A DNA stretch of 64,000 bases from Megalobrama amblycephala (GCF_018812025.1 NC_063051.1:8507896-8571895); one strand, 5' to 3'; positions 46,762 to 59,944 are shown, counted from the stretch's first letter. A program made the numbers and translations. Notes: generated by a model not told the origin, from the letters alone.

Positions 46762-47344
46762 GAGTCAAGGGTAGATGGAAGTAAATCAAGAGCAGAATAA
46801 ATAGCCTGAGGATAGGAAAAGAGCTCATATCTTATACAATGGCATAAAGTAATAAACACACACAAACAAAAATTACTGATGATCTAGGTGAAATCTAACA
46901 CCTTCGGCATATTATTTCCCAATGTCACTCTCTTTGTAATGGGATGCTTTGAAGGCCGTAGAGGAGACCCATACCAAGGTGAAAAATGATAGATGAGATG
47001 ATAAAGTGATGCCCTAAATTTAAACTTAATTTTATTATATTCTCTCTAATTAAACAACTGCTGTGAGTCTTATTTCAATAAAGAGGGCCTAATTCTTTTT
47101 ATTTTTCATATTGCATTGTCTGTATTTACAACCAATTTTCCCTCAAGAAACTAGGACATCAATTATGAAAACCAGATGAAGACTCATAAGCCACTAATGA
47201 GAACTGAAAAGGGAATCCACAGGTAAGAAAATTACAAATGGCATTTCAGTTGTTTCCCCTTTACAGTATTGAAATTAAGTTGAGAGCACATTTAGCCTAT
47301 ATATAGCCTATTAAATATATTCTCAGATATATAGTGATCATGAG
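44991..47344. other. Non-coding stretch with microsatellites and a candidate conserved block
   Basis: Simple repeats are (GT)n at 45268-45302, ATT/TTTA runs at 45861-45900, poly(A) near 46256-46272, poly(T) near 46309-46324 and (CA)n at 46727-46757. The block at 45330-45500 has closely spaced ATTA cores (GATTAATCACGAATGTTAAT) and looks single-copy. No gene was recognised. Confidence 0.4.
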
Positions 47345-47662
47345 CTACACTATCTTTCAAAAGTTTGGGATCTGTAAGATTTTTAAATGCTTTTGAAAAA
47401 AGTCTCTTCTGCTCACCAAGGATGCGTTTATTTGATCAAAAATACAGTAAAACTGTAATATTGTGAAATATTAAAATAATTGTTTTCTTTTGTCATATAT
47501 TTTAAAATGTGATTAATTATTACTGTGATCAAAGCTGAATTTTCAGCATCATTACTCCAGTCTTCAGTGTCACATGATCCTTCAGAAATCATTCTAATAT
47601 GCTGATTTACTGCTCAGGAGGCACTTTGTATTATTGTCAATGATGAAAACAGTTGCTGCTGC
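47345..47662 (+). repeat. Left half of the TTCAAAAGTTTGGG family
   Basis: It begins CTACACTATCTTTCAAAAGT and proceeds through GAATTTTCAGCATCATTACT to GTTGCTGCTGC. It stops at the TTAA that sister copies also have (26008-26030 reads GTGCTGCTTAATATT). The right half is absent. Confidence 0.6.
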
Positions 47663-47666
47663 TTAA

Positions 47667-48000
47667 AGGATTAGTTCAGTTTAAAATGTAAATTACCCTA
47701 TGATTTAAGCCATCCTAATATATGTATATATGTATATGACTTTCTTCTTTCAGACGGATACAAACAGAGTTTATAATGTGAGTGCAGGGAAAACACCCAT
47801 TTAAAATTCAAAAAATTGCATCCATCCCTCATAATCGTACTACACACGGCTCCGGGGGGTTAACAAAGGCCTTCTGAAGCAAAACGATGCGTTTATGTAA
47901 GAAAAATATCCATATTTAACAAGTTATAAAGTAAAATATCTAGCTTCCGCCCGACCGCCTTCCGTATTTCTGTCTCCTAAGCTATGAAAGAGCAACTTCT
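47667..48000 (+). mobile_element. Left part of an AGGATTAGTTCA-ended TTAA element
   Basis: AGGATTAGTTCAGTTTAAAA follows TTAA (47663-47666). The blocks CACGGCTCCGGGGGGTTAAC and TAGCTTCCGCCCGACCGCC are recognised from a common cyprinid repeat. The mirrored right end is missing, so the element is truncated at about 48000. Confidence 0.6.
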
Positions 48001-49827
48001 GAGCGATTAGTTTTCTTTTGGACAGATATAGATGAAAGAATCAGAACAAAAAAGCAAAAACAAAACTAAACCAAGATAAACATTCAATTGTACAAAGTGT
48101 CTGAACGTTACAAAACAAAATGTATCATCAATTTCAAAAGTCTCTTTTGAAAGCCAAATGCATACTGAGGCATGTGAGGAACACCAGGCATGGACACGGT
48201 GACGTTGGTCCCACAGACTGGCAAATCGCTGGCTAACAGGCTGTTTGAATCCCTTTATAAATGTGACAGACACTGATGCCGTGGCCACAGCCAGACCGTT
48301 ATCTCCAGACTGAAGGAGACCTTTTAAAATGTGACGGTTTTGAATCGCATCTGTCAAAACTGAAAGGAGAAAATGACGATTTCATCCCCATTAAGCATCA
48401 AAGATCGCATTAACCTCCACTGAGCTTTATGCGATGTTAAAATTCTGCTTTAGAACCTCAACAGTTTTCACAGGCCATAAAAATGTTTATGGATTCATAT
48501 GTGATGTCTTTTGAATATTAGACGACTTCTCTTTTTGATATAAATGCACCCTGATGATTTAACTGGTGTTTTTTTTTTTTTTTTTTTTTTTGATGCTTTG
48601 TCCTGTCCAAGTGTAAATTTTACATCGCTAATACATCTTCCTAGTTTATGTACACGATTAATTGTTGCACAGTATTACAAAGAAATGTTTGTCTTTGTAA
48701 TCTTTTGTCATCAAAATTATTCCACCTCTGAAAAAACTTTCCTTTTCAGGTGAACACCTTATTCGATGGCCTTTCTAAAAAGTTACTAGTTACAAAGTTA
48801 CTAGAATGTCTGCTGGGGAGCATCAAAATAAAGTGTTAGCAGATATTAAGCAGGCAGTTAACTAATACTCTATTGAGAGTTAGTTGACATGTAGTTGCAA
48901 AGTTATTTATAGTTAGTAGAATTTCCAAAGAGGACCATCGAAATAAAGTGTCAGCAAGATTTATTTTCGGATAGTTTCACCCAAACATATGCCACAATAC
49001 ATAAGAAAATATTGTTACTCCTGTTACATTGTAACTTTAAGTACGTCAACAGTGGTCTGCAACACTTAAACCGTTCTCTCTACACAGTGTACATCCACTA
49101 TACATTAAAACTAATAATTACACTCTCGAACAGCTCTCAAGTTTAAAAGAATTTAGAAATATCCATCCATCTTCATGATCGTGTTTTGTTCCCCCACCTC
49201 CATCACCCCCCATAGTGCAGTGCTCCTCTTTAGCCTGCACAGGGATTAATTATTTTCATTCTCCATAATTTGGTCCCAACACCTGTGAGCAATGAGGACA
49301 GCAAAGTCTATAATTACAGCACTCCATCATCCAAACAAGGTTTCCACCCTTAAATCTAACGTGATGAAGTCGTGATAACGAAGGAGGCTGATGTGTGTCG
49401 TGGGAAATGTTAGGGGTTGCTGGGGTACGTTTATAATCATTCTAATCATTCATTTATTGATGTGTTTCCCAGACATGTTTTCTTGAGTTGGAGAGTTTTT
49501 TGGGTTTTTAGACTTTTTATGGAGGCTGTACATGAACATAAGGTACATCTGAGATGATTCACTAATTGTACAGTTATATAAGCTATATGCCTATATCATA
49601 TATCATTAGGAGACAGATTGATATTAATTAATTCAAAGAAGTGTATGTTAATTTCATGCCTCAGTATGCACAAATATAAACTTCCTTTTAGAAGTAGGCT
49701 ATTTCCCTTTTTTCATGCCGTATGCTTTGGATAGGAATGTTTTTAATGTTAATGTATTTTATGTTTTGCTTTTTTGGAAAAGATGAAGACAAGATGGCTT
49801 CCAATGGAAATGAGATTTGTTTCTTGT
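48001..49827. other. Non-coding stretch with poly(T)
   Basis: A T run lies at 48569-48590. The 116-codon minus-strand frame 48007-48357 is unrecognised. The block at 49230-49420 looks single-copy. No gene or repeat edge was identified. Confidence 0.4.
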
Positions 49828-50353
49828 AGACAGGGATAAGAACAATAATTTACTCACCCCCATGTCATCCAAGATGTTTATGTCTTTCTTTCTTAAGTCG
49901 AAAAGAAAAAGTTTTTGAGGAAAACATTCCAGGATTCTTCTCCATATAGTGGACTTCAGGGCTATCAACAGGTTGAAGGTCAAAATTGCAGTTTCAGTGC
50001 AGCTTCAAAGGGCTCTACACAATCCCAGCCGAGGAATAAGGGTCTTACCTAGCAAAACAATTGGGCATTTTCTAAAAAAAAATTATGTGCCATGCTTATG
50101 TAATTATGTTGGAAAGGTCACGTGTGACGTAGGCGGAAGTACTGAGCAAGTGTTTACAAAGCGAATGTGCAAAGACTAAGTCAAACGGCCTTTACAAAAA
50201 AAAAAAAGGTAAAACAATTGGACGATTTTGAAGTTGAGATGGAGGTTTCACCGCGCCGTGCGCGGTATTACATTACGCGTGACCTTTCCAATGTGATTAT
50301 GTAATGCGTTGCGCATCGCAGAGCTAGTGTAAGACGAGCATTCTTGGTTTAAC

Positions 50354-50388
<35 letters not shown>

Positions 50389-50650
50389 AATGACCGACCT
50401 TTTCACTAGATAAGAGCCTTATTCCTTGTCTGGGATTGTGTAGAGCCCTTTGAAGCTGCATTTAAATTTCAATTTGGACCTTCAACCCGTTGGTTGTTGT
50501 TGAATTCCACTATATGGAGGAAAATCCTGGAGTATTTTCCTCAAAAACCATAATCTCTTTTCGACTGAAGAAAGAAAGACATAAACATCTTGGATGACAT
50601 GGGGGTGAGTAAATTATCAGGAAATTTTAATTCTGAAATGAACTAATCCT
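49828..50650. mobile_element. Long-inverted-repeat element, ACTAATCCTTTAA end
   Basis: The arms of about 230-260 bp are followed through TTTACTCACCCCCATGTCAT, TCTACACAATCCCAG and AAGAAAGACATAAACATCTT. The right end ATGAACTAATCCT abuts TTAA (50651-50654). The first 30 bp or so of the left end are lost or diverged. The centre (about 50090-50385) is non-palindromic and holds GCGCCGTGCGCGG and a T run of about 30. No coding capacity. Confidence 0.7.
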
Positions 50651-50654
50651 TTAA

Positions 50655-52839
50655 GTGGAGTGCAAATGAAGATGAAGTGTCTCACTTTCTCAGACCCATC
50701 TCACGTTTCTTCTCTAGAGGTTCAGAAGAGATCTCAAAAATGTCTCAAAATGCTCAAAGTCTGCAATCAAAGGTCAGAGATATTGAAACATTTCTCATCA
50801 AATTCTTCCTAGACCAAATGATCTGAATTGCTATCCACATCCATTTTATTGCACTATATTCTTGCTGGATGTCAAACACCGTCTTATTTGTGTCGATTTT
50901 CATTCATGCAAAGAAAATGTAGGAGAAAATTGAGTCAGAGTTGATACTTTTAAATGAGTCTTTTAAATGAGGAGCCGCTTTCATTGTACGTGGCAGTACT
51001 GTAATTCAGGATCGTTGAACGAGACTGTGTTGTTTTCATCTTTGTTGACTCTGACAAGTCTCGCTGTGATTGCAGCAAATGTATTGTGAGGTTGTCATCA
51101 ATAATCCACTCCGCAGCTGTATGGAACAAATCAGGGACAATACAGGGTCTAGAAGACACTACAGAGTAAGTCTTTCTTTGGAAATCACATTGAAAATTCA
51201 CTCAAAATGTCACGTTTTCTGCTCCTTCCCTTTTTGTTGGGCAAACACTAACAGGTGCAGCTGTTAGGATCACAATGTGACAATGACATGTGAGTAGTTA
51301 ATGTTCTTTTGACCTCTATTTCATCTGAAAGATGCTTATTTCCAATAAGAAGGTTGTGTATGAACAAAAACGTACATGATAAATGGACATTTTTTACTTA
51401 TATTCTTAAATGGCTTTTACATGTTTAAAGTTGTCATTCTTTCAGATGTCAAAAACTGCCATTTTGTCAGCTTTTTACGTGCTCGTCATGTCTAAAATGA
51501 CCTTACTGAGCGATTTGCAGGAATGAAGCGACCAGCAGTGATTCGGTTGTTTTTATCCATCTTGAATTGGTTGGATTTTAAAAGTAAATCCATTTTGATT
51601 TTATGTGTACATTTATGTGTACAGCTTCATATAATAAGCTGATTTTTATGGCTATCAGTGATTTGTTGCATATAGTAAACATGCTGAATGACTGATGGGT
51701 CGTGTGCACTTAAAAGCTTCTTTCAAACAGAAATAAAATCTTTTCTCTGTGCAGCTACAGAACACACGCTGGTCGCATCTCTGCCAGTAAAAATTATTTA
51801 AATGCAACCTTTTTCAGAGAAGTGTCTCTTTACCAGCACGACACTTATAAATAGGCTAGCTGTCAGAAATCAGCTCTTCATCAAAAAAATGGAGGTTCCC
51901 CACAGGATACTTCATAAAGAAGTGCCGAATGCAGACCTCTCAACTCTGACAAACATCAATAGATCAACCAAAAAAAAAAAAAAAAAGGTGCTGTGATGCC
52001 TGCAATAATCTGCTCAAATCTGTTAGGATGCGACAATCAATTTGCAGAAGTAATTAGCATACCAATTAAAAGTTATTACATTGATTCTCATTATATATCA
52101 ATTTTCCACTCTGTTCTCTCTCTCTCTGCTGTTGGAACATCTAATGAAATAAATTGAATGTAATTGATCAAATAATTAGGCATCATTTAATATGCCAATT
52201 ATCAAAACGAGTAGACTCATGGGTTTTTCTCCATATTAATTTTTCTCAGCACTAGGGGATTATGTGAAAGCTTGTGCCAATTTGGAAAATCCAGTAACTT
52301 GTGAAGAGAAAATAATCTGAGGATTATGTAACTGACATCCTTTGCTCACATTTCATGCTGGAGTTTTGTTTTAACACCCAGATGGTGTAAAATCACGAGT
52401 TGAGGACTTTTAAAGATGAAAGATTCATGTGTTGATCTCTGCGAGACCCATTTTGTTTACTTTCTTTGATCATTTTCCCTCCAATAATTATTGATCGCAG
52501 GTTTCATGGCAGTAGTGTTGCACTTTATTCTCTGTTTAGTTTATTCAATCTCTCTTCAGTCTCTTTTTCAGTGTAGTCTGGGCTCAGAGGCGGCTGTTTG
52601 ATTTGTATGTTGGAGTATTTGAGAAAGTGTTGGATCTTGGTGTGGGCCGGGTTATTAGAAATCGAACCTCAACCACATGCACATTTTAAATGCTTTATTT
52701 TGAATTACAATTAAAATGAATAGCTTTTATTTAAAACATTTTTTTTGTATTTATATATTTTTAAATATATACGTTTGTTTTTGTTTTTGGACATATAATC
52801 CATAGTATTCTTTGAAGTACCTTGGAGTAATATGTATAG
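50655..52839. other. Non-coding stretch with a homeodomain-motif-rich block
   Basis: There is a poly(A) run at about 51970-51987. The block at 52030-52260 is dense in ATTA / TAATT cores and shows no repeat signature, so it is a candidate conserved non-coding element. The open frames are short and unrecognised. Confidence 0.4.
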
Positions 52840-53140
52840 TAAAATGTATGTTCTATATAGTATGGAGGTAGTATGAATGAAATTTGGATGTACTACATCC
52901 ACCGTGTTGTTACTGTCAAGTGACCTACCAGCGTCAGTTGCGTCGATTCACTGCCAATAATAAATTCCCTCCCGTGGCCTCATGGGATAGTAAAGTGTCC
53001 ATCATATGCATACTTCAGAATCTCGGCGGAAGTAGTAGGTCATCCGGGGACTTTTCGCCTACTGTTTTCCGAATACTATGTACTCGGACATAATACTCGG
53101 TTGGCATACTGTTTTCGTTTTTTGCATACTATATAGTAGG
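52840..53140. repeat. Probable dispersed repeat with CATACTATATAGTA ends
   Basis: TATAGTATGGAGGTAGTATG at the left and GCATACTATATAGTAGGGA at the right roughly mirror each other, and a CGGAAGTAGTAGGTCATCCG block lies between. It resembles a common fish repeat. The edges are approximate. Confidence 0.4.
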
Positions 53141-56100
53141 GAAGTGTTTGATTTTGGTTGCAACGTTAGTGTTGTGGCAGTGCTGGTCACCTAGCGTGCT
53201 ATGCTTTTTCAAGCTTGATCTTATTTCTCTTGGGCTATATGAACTATGTGAAACTGGTTTAGGGTGTATACATACAGTACATAAAATGATTTTTCTAATA
53301 CTTTTTCAGTCTTTTTACTTCAAAATTTCTCATGTAATGTTGCTTCTTTGTAATTATTTGTGAAATGTACTTGCAAATTCTGAGTGAAAATTGTTTGAAA
53401 ATAAATTTTACACCATTTTGTTTCAGTAAAGTTGGCTGTAGCTTTACATTTCACTGTTATTTCGTGTGTTTTATGTGTGCTACTGTTATTGAGCTGTACT
53501 GTCCAAAATGGCTTGGCCATTTTATACACTTGCTTGTATTATGTTGCTTTCTATGTTCTGCACTCACTGTATGACATTGTTGAGTGATATTGAGAGCTGT
53601 CTTGATACACTTTTTTTTTTTTTTTTTTTATTATTTGTGCCATTTTATTTGTTTTTAAGTATTAGAGGATGGCTTTCTACTTTATTTGTGCTTTATTTCA
53701 GCAACTCCAAAGTCTAATGTTTGGGTGTTCCATCTTACATTGCCAATAAATAAACATTCCATTTTTATTTTGGTCCTACTTTTAAACTAGAGCACCTCCA
53801 AATATTCTATTTTACAAACTAAAGATTGAGTCGGGGTACAGAACCGTTTGCGGTTTTCGAGGGAGGCTGAAATCAATAAGCTTAGGTAAATGTGCAGCCC
53901 ACACACTGCTCTCTAATTAATGACAGTAAACATGTCATAAAGGTCGTAAAGGATATAGATGAACATTCAATAGTTGCTCATTTCAAAGGATGTTCAGGAG
54001 GGACTTGTGGAATGTTTATAGTAATTACTTGTTGACCGGGGGAAACGTAGGCGTGTTTACTTGCCGATTCACACACCCGCACGATTAGATCTGCTTGACA
54101 CAAGATCCTGATAGAAAATCTGCAGCACTGAGATAAAACTCAGATAAAAATGTTTGAACGTCCAGCTAATCAGCCCTTTTCTTGCTTTTATGGTAATCAG
54201 TTCTCTTGTTTACATTTTGTTTTCTGTAGTCTGTTTTACTGGAATAAGTTAAGGATCATCATTATTATTGTTCATACTTTGAGTTAATGATTTGAACCAG
54301 CTATAAGCTTTAATGCATAACTTTCATTGTTTGTGCCACGGAAATGAATGATACCTCAAATTATGCAGTATTTTGAGGAAAGGTGTGCTAATACTTTTCT
54401 AATTGTTTGGATTTACAGGTGGGGAAAAAAAAAATCAGCGACCTGACACACATCTATAGAGATTTTGAGGATGTGCATTTTTCACCACCCACACCATCGT
54501 AAGCACACTATTTTATTTTATTCCATATTTATTGTATTCTGGGAGTATTCTGAGACGACTTAATAACATACAACATTAATACTGCCACTTCAAACAGAAA
54601 GTACGTGTTTATTTACTACTTCAGGTTAGCATATCAAATATATGCTTTTCAGAAGACAGTAATTTTCAGTGCTATGCCTTCAAGAGTGTCAGGACAGGCT
54701 TTGCCTTGGGCAGAAGTGTTGTTTAATATCACAGAACTCTGGAATTATTCAGTTCAGATAATGGCATTCTCAGGTACTGGCCTTGGGCTATAACTGTATA
54801 CATATTTAATTAATTTGAGATTTTATGGCTGAATATCCGAGTGTCACCTTCGCCAGTCGTTGTTTGTACTCTTGAATCTCTTCAGAAGTCAATTTTCTTT
54901 TACAGAAAATGGTCAGTGAATAGTCGAAAATATTGATCATCAACCTCAGGATGTCCAATGAAATATTATATGAGCTGTTTCATTTTCTATTCATTTTGTA
55001 TCATGTTTGCCATTTAATTAGTTATTATATTATAATTATATCATACATATTATATCAGAATATTCATTATATCAAAATTAAATAGACAAAATGTATAAAA
55101 TAAAAAAATCCAGAACGAGCAAGTGTATTGCTAAAATTATATCTCTCCCATAAAGACATCAATGATAGTTTTGGCTTGAGAAAAACAGAATATTATTTAA
55201 TCGCTTTTTCACTCCATGCTGTAGAAAGTGTGCAAATTACAATTTTGTATAATGGAAAATATTTTTAATGCTAAATATTATTTCAATACCTCATGTAATT
55301 TATGGAATTTATATGGATAAGGGGCATGTTTTTCAGTCACTTTTTATGTTTATGTTAATTTGCCATCCTTAGTTTTTAAGGTTAGTTTTATGTTATATAC
55401 AAAGTTCTGTCATGAAACTCTAGATGGCACAGGCTGATGGGTCCTTAACTCAATCTGCTTGCAATCACGCCATTCTCTATAGGGCACAGCTAATTGGTTT
55501 CTGCTGTATCATAGCCAATGAACTCACTATAGCAGTGCAGGATGCTTTCAGAAACCCTCCACCTTCCCCAGCTCCACCTCTATAGATCTGCTAAAGGTAA
55601 TTATGCTATTTTGTACAGCGGCAGCATGTCTTACTTGCTCATAGCAGTGTGTTTTTTATGTATTGGCAGTAGCAAGTCCTGTACTTGCTCTGCAGCAGCA
55701 GCAGCGTAGCAGATCTATTCCTCTAAGACCAAACATATCAACATTATCATATTCATTACAATGCCAAACACTCCGACAGTTGGCATGACAGAAATGGGGG
55801 TTAACAGGTCGCGTTGTTTCCGGTTCAGATCTTTTGTATGTGAATTGTTAAATGTACAGCTGTTTTACTCAAGATGCCTTCAAAGGAGTGAGCATAACCA
55901 ATGTCCATTGCATATGCAGATTGATATCTAAATGTTTTTTTTTTCTCACTAACATTCGGATATTAAAATTGAATAAAGGGCAACAATAAAAAATAACTAG
56001 CTAGGAGATTACCTTAAAAGTCTCATAAACTTGTTTTCTTGTTTGTTCATGTGACGTTCGACATAAAGCCTATAGTAAGTAGTTTGTGTATCATCATATT

Positions 56101-56899
56101 CTCACAGCAAAAGACATGGGATTTGTGCCTTTAATGCTTTAAAAAAGTAATGGGACACCAATTTGTAAGGAAAATGCCATGTGCATTGCTCCTGCAAAGC
56201 AGCTTTCTGTCCCTTTCTCCTATTTTCTCTCCTTCTCTCTTTCAACTTTCTTTTTTCTCTGTCACACTTTTTTTTCTGTGGCATCAAGGGAACAATAGCA
56301 ACCTTGAACTGTTGAATTCGTTTAGTCAGACCGGCTGACTTCTTGTTCAGAGGAAATCATCCAAGACCAGCGTGTCTATCTAGATTAAAGGGATGCTGGG
56401 GAGGTTCTGAGATGTTGAGGAGAGAGAAAGAGAGAGTAATTAAACCTAATAAGTCAGAGGGACCTTTCCTTCGCCCAGGGTTACTAATGAGACCAGCTCC
56501 AACAAATGCTATACCCGCTAGCCGGAGACCACACAAACTGCAGGTGGAAAGACAAATGAAGGGGATCGAAGGAGTTGAGCACAAAGGACTCTGTTTATAT
56601 GGATGTAATCTAGTGGATACATCTTAGTGAATGCTGGAGCCTTAGATGATGTAAAAGGACCTCACAGAGACCTTTTGTTTTGATGTTGCTGTGAACCTTG
56701 TTTAATTTGTTAATGACTAGTCAGTTTGAGTCAAAGTTCAAGTTTTGGTTACAGTATAATAACGTTAATGAGAAGGCAACAGGATGACTCCTATGGTATG
56801 TGTCAATTGGACATCTTTGTTGCATAAAAGTTTTAGGGCTGGGCTGGCAATTGAACATGTTCATTTAGTGTGATCTACAAATAAAAACTTAATTAGTAT
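53141..56899. other. Non-coding stretch, no gene seen
   Basis: A poly(T) run lies at 53611-53629. The stretch 55410-55740 (with CAGCAGCAGCAGCG) may be an old repeat, but I cannot bound it. The frames at 56343-56627 and its antisense are purine/pyrimidine-biased and unrecognised. Confidence 0.4.
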
Positions 56900-57240
56900 C
56901 AGTAGCTCATCACTTGTTTCATTCCTGAATTAATCAGTGCTTGGATTATATTGAACAGTTCAATGACTCACTTATAAGGATATCCATTTGTTTCATTCCC
57001 CAACAAATTGGATCGACTGAGTGAATGTCTGTATCAAGGAGTCATTGAATGATTCATTCAGCTCATTCATTTAAAACACTGATTCTTTCAGGAATGAAAC
57101 AAGTGAATGTTTTAATGAGTAGTAAGTCATTGAACCAGTCATTTAATTCAGTTAATTAATCGTTCTTAAACAAATCAGATAAAAGAATGATTTGAGGATT
57201 CAGTCATAAAGATAGTTACTTGTTGCCACCTACTGGCATA
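56900..57240. repeat. Repeat built from GATTCATTCA / TGAATGA motifs
   Basis: GAATGATTCATTCAG, TGTTTCATTCC and GAATGAAAC recur in both orientations. The region ends in TTGCCACCTACTGGC, a motif I know from fish dispersed repeats. No clear termini. Confidence 0.4.
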
Positions 57241-57268
57241 ACAAAATGTAAACCGCAGAAAGAAAGTG

Positions 57269-57610
57269 TTTTCACACTAGCACTTTTGGTGCGCACCCAG
57301 GTTCGACTGATGTCAGAGTTCGGTTCATTTGGATGATGTAAACGCTGTTTTCAAAACTTGGGTCCACACCCGTGAACCTTACCAGAGTCTGGGGTGTGGT
57401 TTGTGTGAACTCCGGTACGGTTCCCTGTTGATATGATCACAATCGAACTAAATTGCAGAACTGAACAGCTATTGATGACATATGTGTTTGATAAAACTGC
57501 TTGAGTGTGTTCTCACTCACTTTCCTAACAAGCATGACTAACGCACTGCAAGCTAAGCTACCCAATCAAACTTGGGTTTGGACCAGACAATTGAAACAAA
57601 TGTGAAAGCA
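57269..57610. mobile_element. Probable miniature element, GTTTTCACACTAGC end
   Basis: The left end TGTTTTCACACTAGCACTTT is loosely mirrored by AAACAAATGTGAAAGCAA. GAACT/CGGTTC motifs fill the interior. The target duplication is not resolved, so class is uncertain. Confidence 0.4.
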
Positions 57611-57766
57611 AAAGATGTACCAGAATCCAAGTTTACTGTCTTATTAAAAATAATTGGTTTACTACCCAATGTAATTGCAATTGTCAGTACAAAAAGTACG
57701 GTAAATCTGTTTTAAAAAGTTACTCATCAAAAGCAATTTTTACTTTTATTCACCTGTAATGTGTTC

Positions 57767-58633
57767 ATTTATATGGAAGCTTGTTTCCTCCACTGAATAA
57801 AAAATTAAAAAGATAATTGCGACTTATCTCACAATTTTTCTTGCAATTAAGAATTTATATCTTGCAATTGACCCTTTGCTGGGAGTTTGATTGACAAGCG
57901 ATCTAACCAATCAGAACGCAGAATCCGCCATTTTGTCCGACAAAGCAGTCAGGAGTTAGAAGATTAACCTCGGTGGAGTTAAACTCGAAAAATTGTGTAT
58001 ATTGACATCTTTCCGCGTTTGAAACAACATTCATTCTCATGTTCATTCATGTTTGTTTGATGCTATAAATGGACTAGTAGGAAGAGATGATCGGTTTACG
58101 AGCCTTTTGAGCTGAGGCGCTACAGCAATCTGTCGCGACCATGGTCACGACACATTAAAGAGCCACAAAACAGTTTTTATTGTTTGAATTTCTTAAAAAA
58201 ACTACACAGTTTGAAAGCTGGGACTTTGTTTAGTATCATAAGTAACAAGCTCTGTCTTGTCTGTCGACGTGTTGTCAGTGTCCTCTTTGCTCCGCGATGT
58301 ATTTTTCACAGCGTGTGGCGTGAGAGCGCTACGGCTTGTCGGACAAAGCAACAGTAACTAAGGGGGGCGGGTCTTTGCGAAGGGTCAATTCTGACTTTTT
58401 TCTCAGAATTGCCTGATATAAACTCACAATTGTGAATTATAAAGTCAGAATTGTGAGATATAAACTTGCAGTTCTGAGAAAAAAAAAAAAATCTTTCCTC
58501 AGAATTGGACTTTGACTCATAATTGCGAGATTATATCTCGCGATTCTGATAAAAAAGAGGGATGTGAGATAAAAAGTCACAATTATCTTTTAGATTGTTT
58601 TATTCATTGGCACAAACAAGTTTCCATAAATTT
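57767..58633. repeat. Palindromic repeat of GCGAGATATAA / TTATCTCACAATT units, split by an insert
   Basis: The left end ATTTATATGGAAGCTTGTTT is mirrored by AAACAAGTTTCCATAAATTT at the right. Between them are degenerate units of about 20 bp such as TCAGAATTGTGAGATATAAA in opposite orientations. The insert at 57870-58386 interrupts it, and the flanks rejoin as GCAATTCTGACTTTT. Confidence 0.6.
57870..58386 (+). mobile_element. 517-bp insert carrying the promoter-like leader of the helicase element
   Basis: The ends GACCCTTTGC and GCGAAGGGTC form a short inverted repeat. AATT occurs on each side (57866-57869 and 58387-58390) and may be a 4-bp duplication or part of the termini. From about 57882 on, the sequence is near-identical by eye to 30125-30629, including CCAATCAG, CCGCCATTTTG and GGGGCGGG, and it stops just before the position of the helicase start codon. 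It carries no helicase codons and no transposase. Confidence 0.65.
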
Positions 58634-59730
58634 AGAATTGTGGATGTGCTGTTGATAAAACATATTTTGACAATCACTTTTTCCATTCTTTTCAATCCCA
58701 CCCATCCACCCCTTCATCTACCCACCCTTTCATTAAAATGACAGTAAACACCCAAGTAAAATTCACCCCAGACTGCAGAGGGTGGCAATCTGAGTGATTT
58801 GTGGAGTGTGAAACATCTCACAACATTGATTGTCACTGATTAAAACTCTCAGTCTCCTTAACCATTCATTTGGCATTTATAATGGCCTGCGGTTTTCCTG
58901 CATCAAACCCCATATCTTCTCTGCCTCACTAGACTTTTACCATTTAGCCAAGCTGTAAATTCTATCATCCCAATTTCATCATTATGTGTTGTACTAATCC
59001 ACAAAGCTATTCCTGTTTCATTTGTACTTCAAATAAGATGTTTAACTTTGCACACTAAAGATATCTCATTCTTTAATTGTCTTTATTCTTTTCTTACCTA
59101 AAAGGTGAGAGTGAGGGATCCAGTGAGGGATGAAGCACAACTAAATGTATTTTGAGGACTGTGCACGACACAAGAATGACTCATTACAAAAGAATAAATA
59201 TTTGTGCTTTATATAAAGTATTTCAAAAGCAGTTTCAGCACAAAGCCATGCATTCTGGGAAAAGAATTCTACGGGAGCCCATGCTTTTAAAATATTTTTC
59301 TTTTTGGGTAACAAAGGAGATGAGAAATGGTCAAATGATAGATGAACTTATATTAACTTGAATAAAGTTAAAGGGCAAAAAAAGGGAGCTTCTGAGATTT
59401 TGTCATGAATGGAATGCAATTTTCTGAATACACAGAGATGGGCCCAAGGACGAAAGTAGTCAGGGCATATGGTTCACAATGAGCACATACTATACGGTTC
59501 GCTCTCTACCAGAGAACCCAGATGATTTATGAGCATGGCTTATGAATTTAGACACAAAAGCATAATATTTTCTACATTTCTGAGCTTGCCCAATGCTTAT
59601 GAACCACAGGAAAATGTTATTGGCTAGAAGTTGCTCTTTTAAAGCTCAGAAGTTCTCAATCATGTCTCCTTAAATGCTTTAGAGAAGCAAATAAGACAAT
59701 TGTTGACATGCAGTCAGAGAATAAAGCTTT
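58634..59730. other. Non-coding stretch, no feature seen
   Basis: AT-rich, single-copy in appearance, with no recognised frames, RNA or repeat edges. Confidence 0.4.
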
Positions 59731-59891
59731 GAAGTCAACATGAAATCATAATTTACCCTATTTACTTTCTTGATCCAATCAATTCACAATGGATAAAATC
59801 AAGTCCTGGTCTACATTTTATTTCTTGTTAAACGACTTTGTTTTACTAAGAAATATGGAAACAAAATTAATGCAATTTCATGTTGACTTCA
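59731..59891. mobile_element. 161-bp miniature inverted-repeat element, TGAAGTCAACATGAAAT ends
   Basis: TGAAGTCAACATGAAAT at 59731-59747 is mirrored exactly by ATTTCATGTTGACTTCA at the right. The interior is AT-rich and non-coding. No obvious target duplication was resolved. Confidence 0.7.
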
Positions 59892-59944
59892 TGTGACTGA
59901 CTTAATGTGATTTTGGTTTTGGAAGATTATTTGTATTTTATGTG

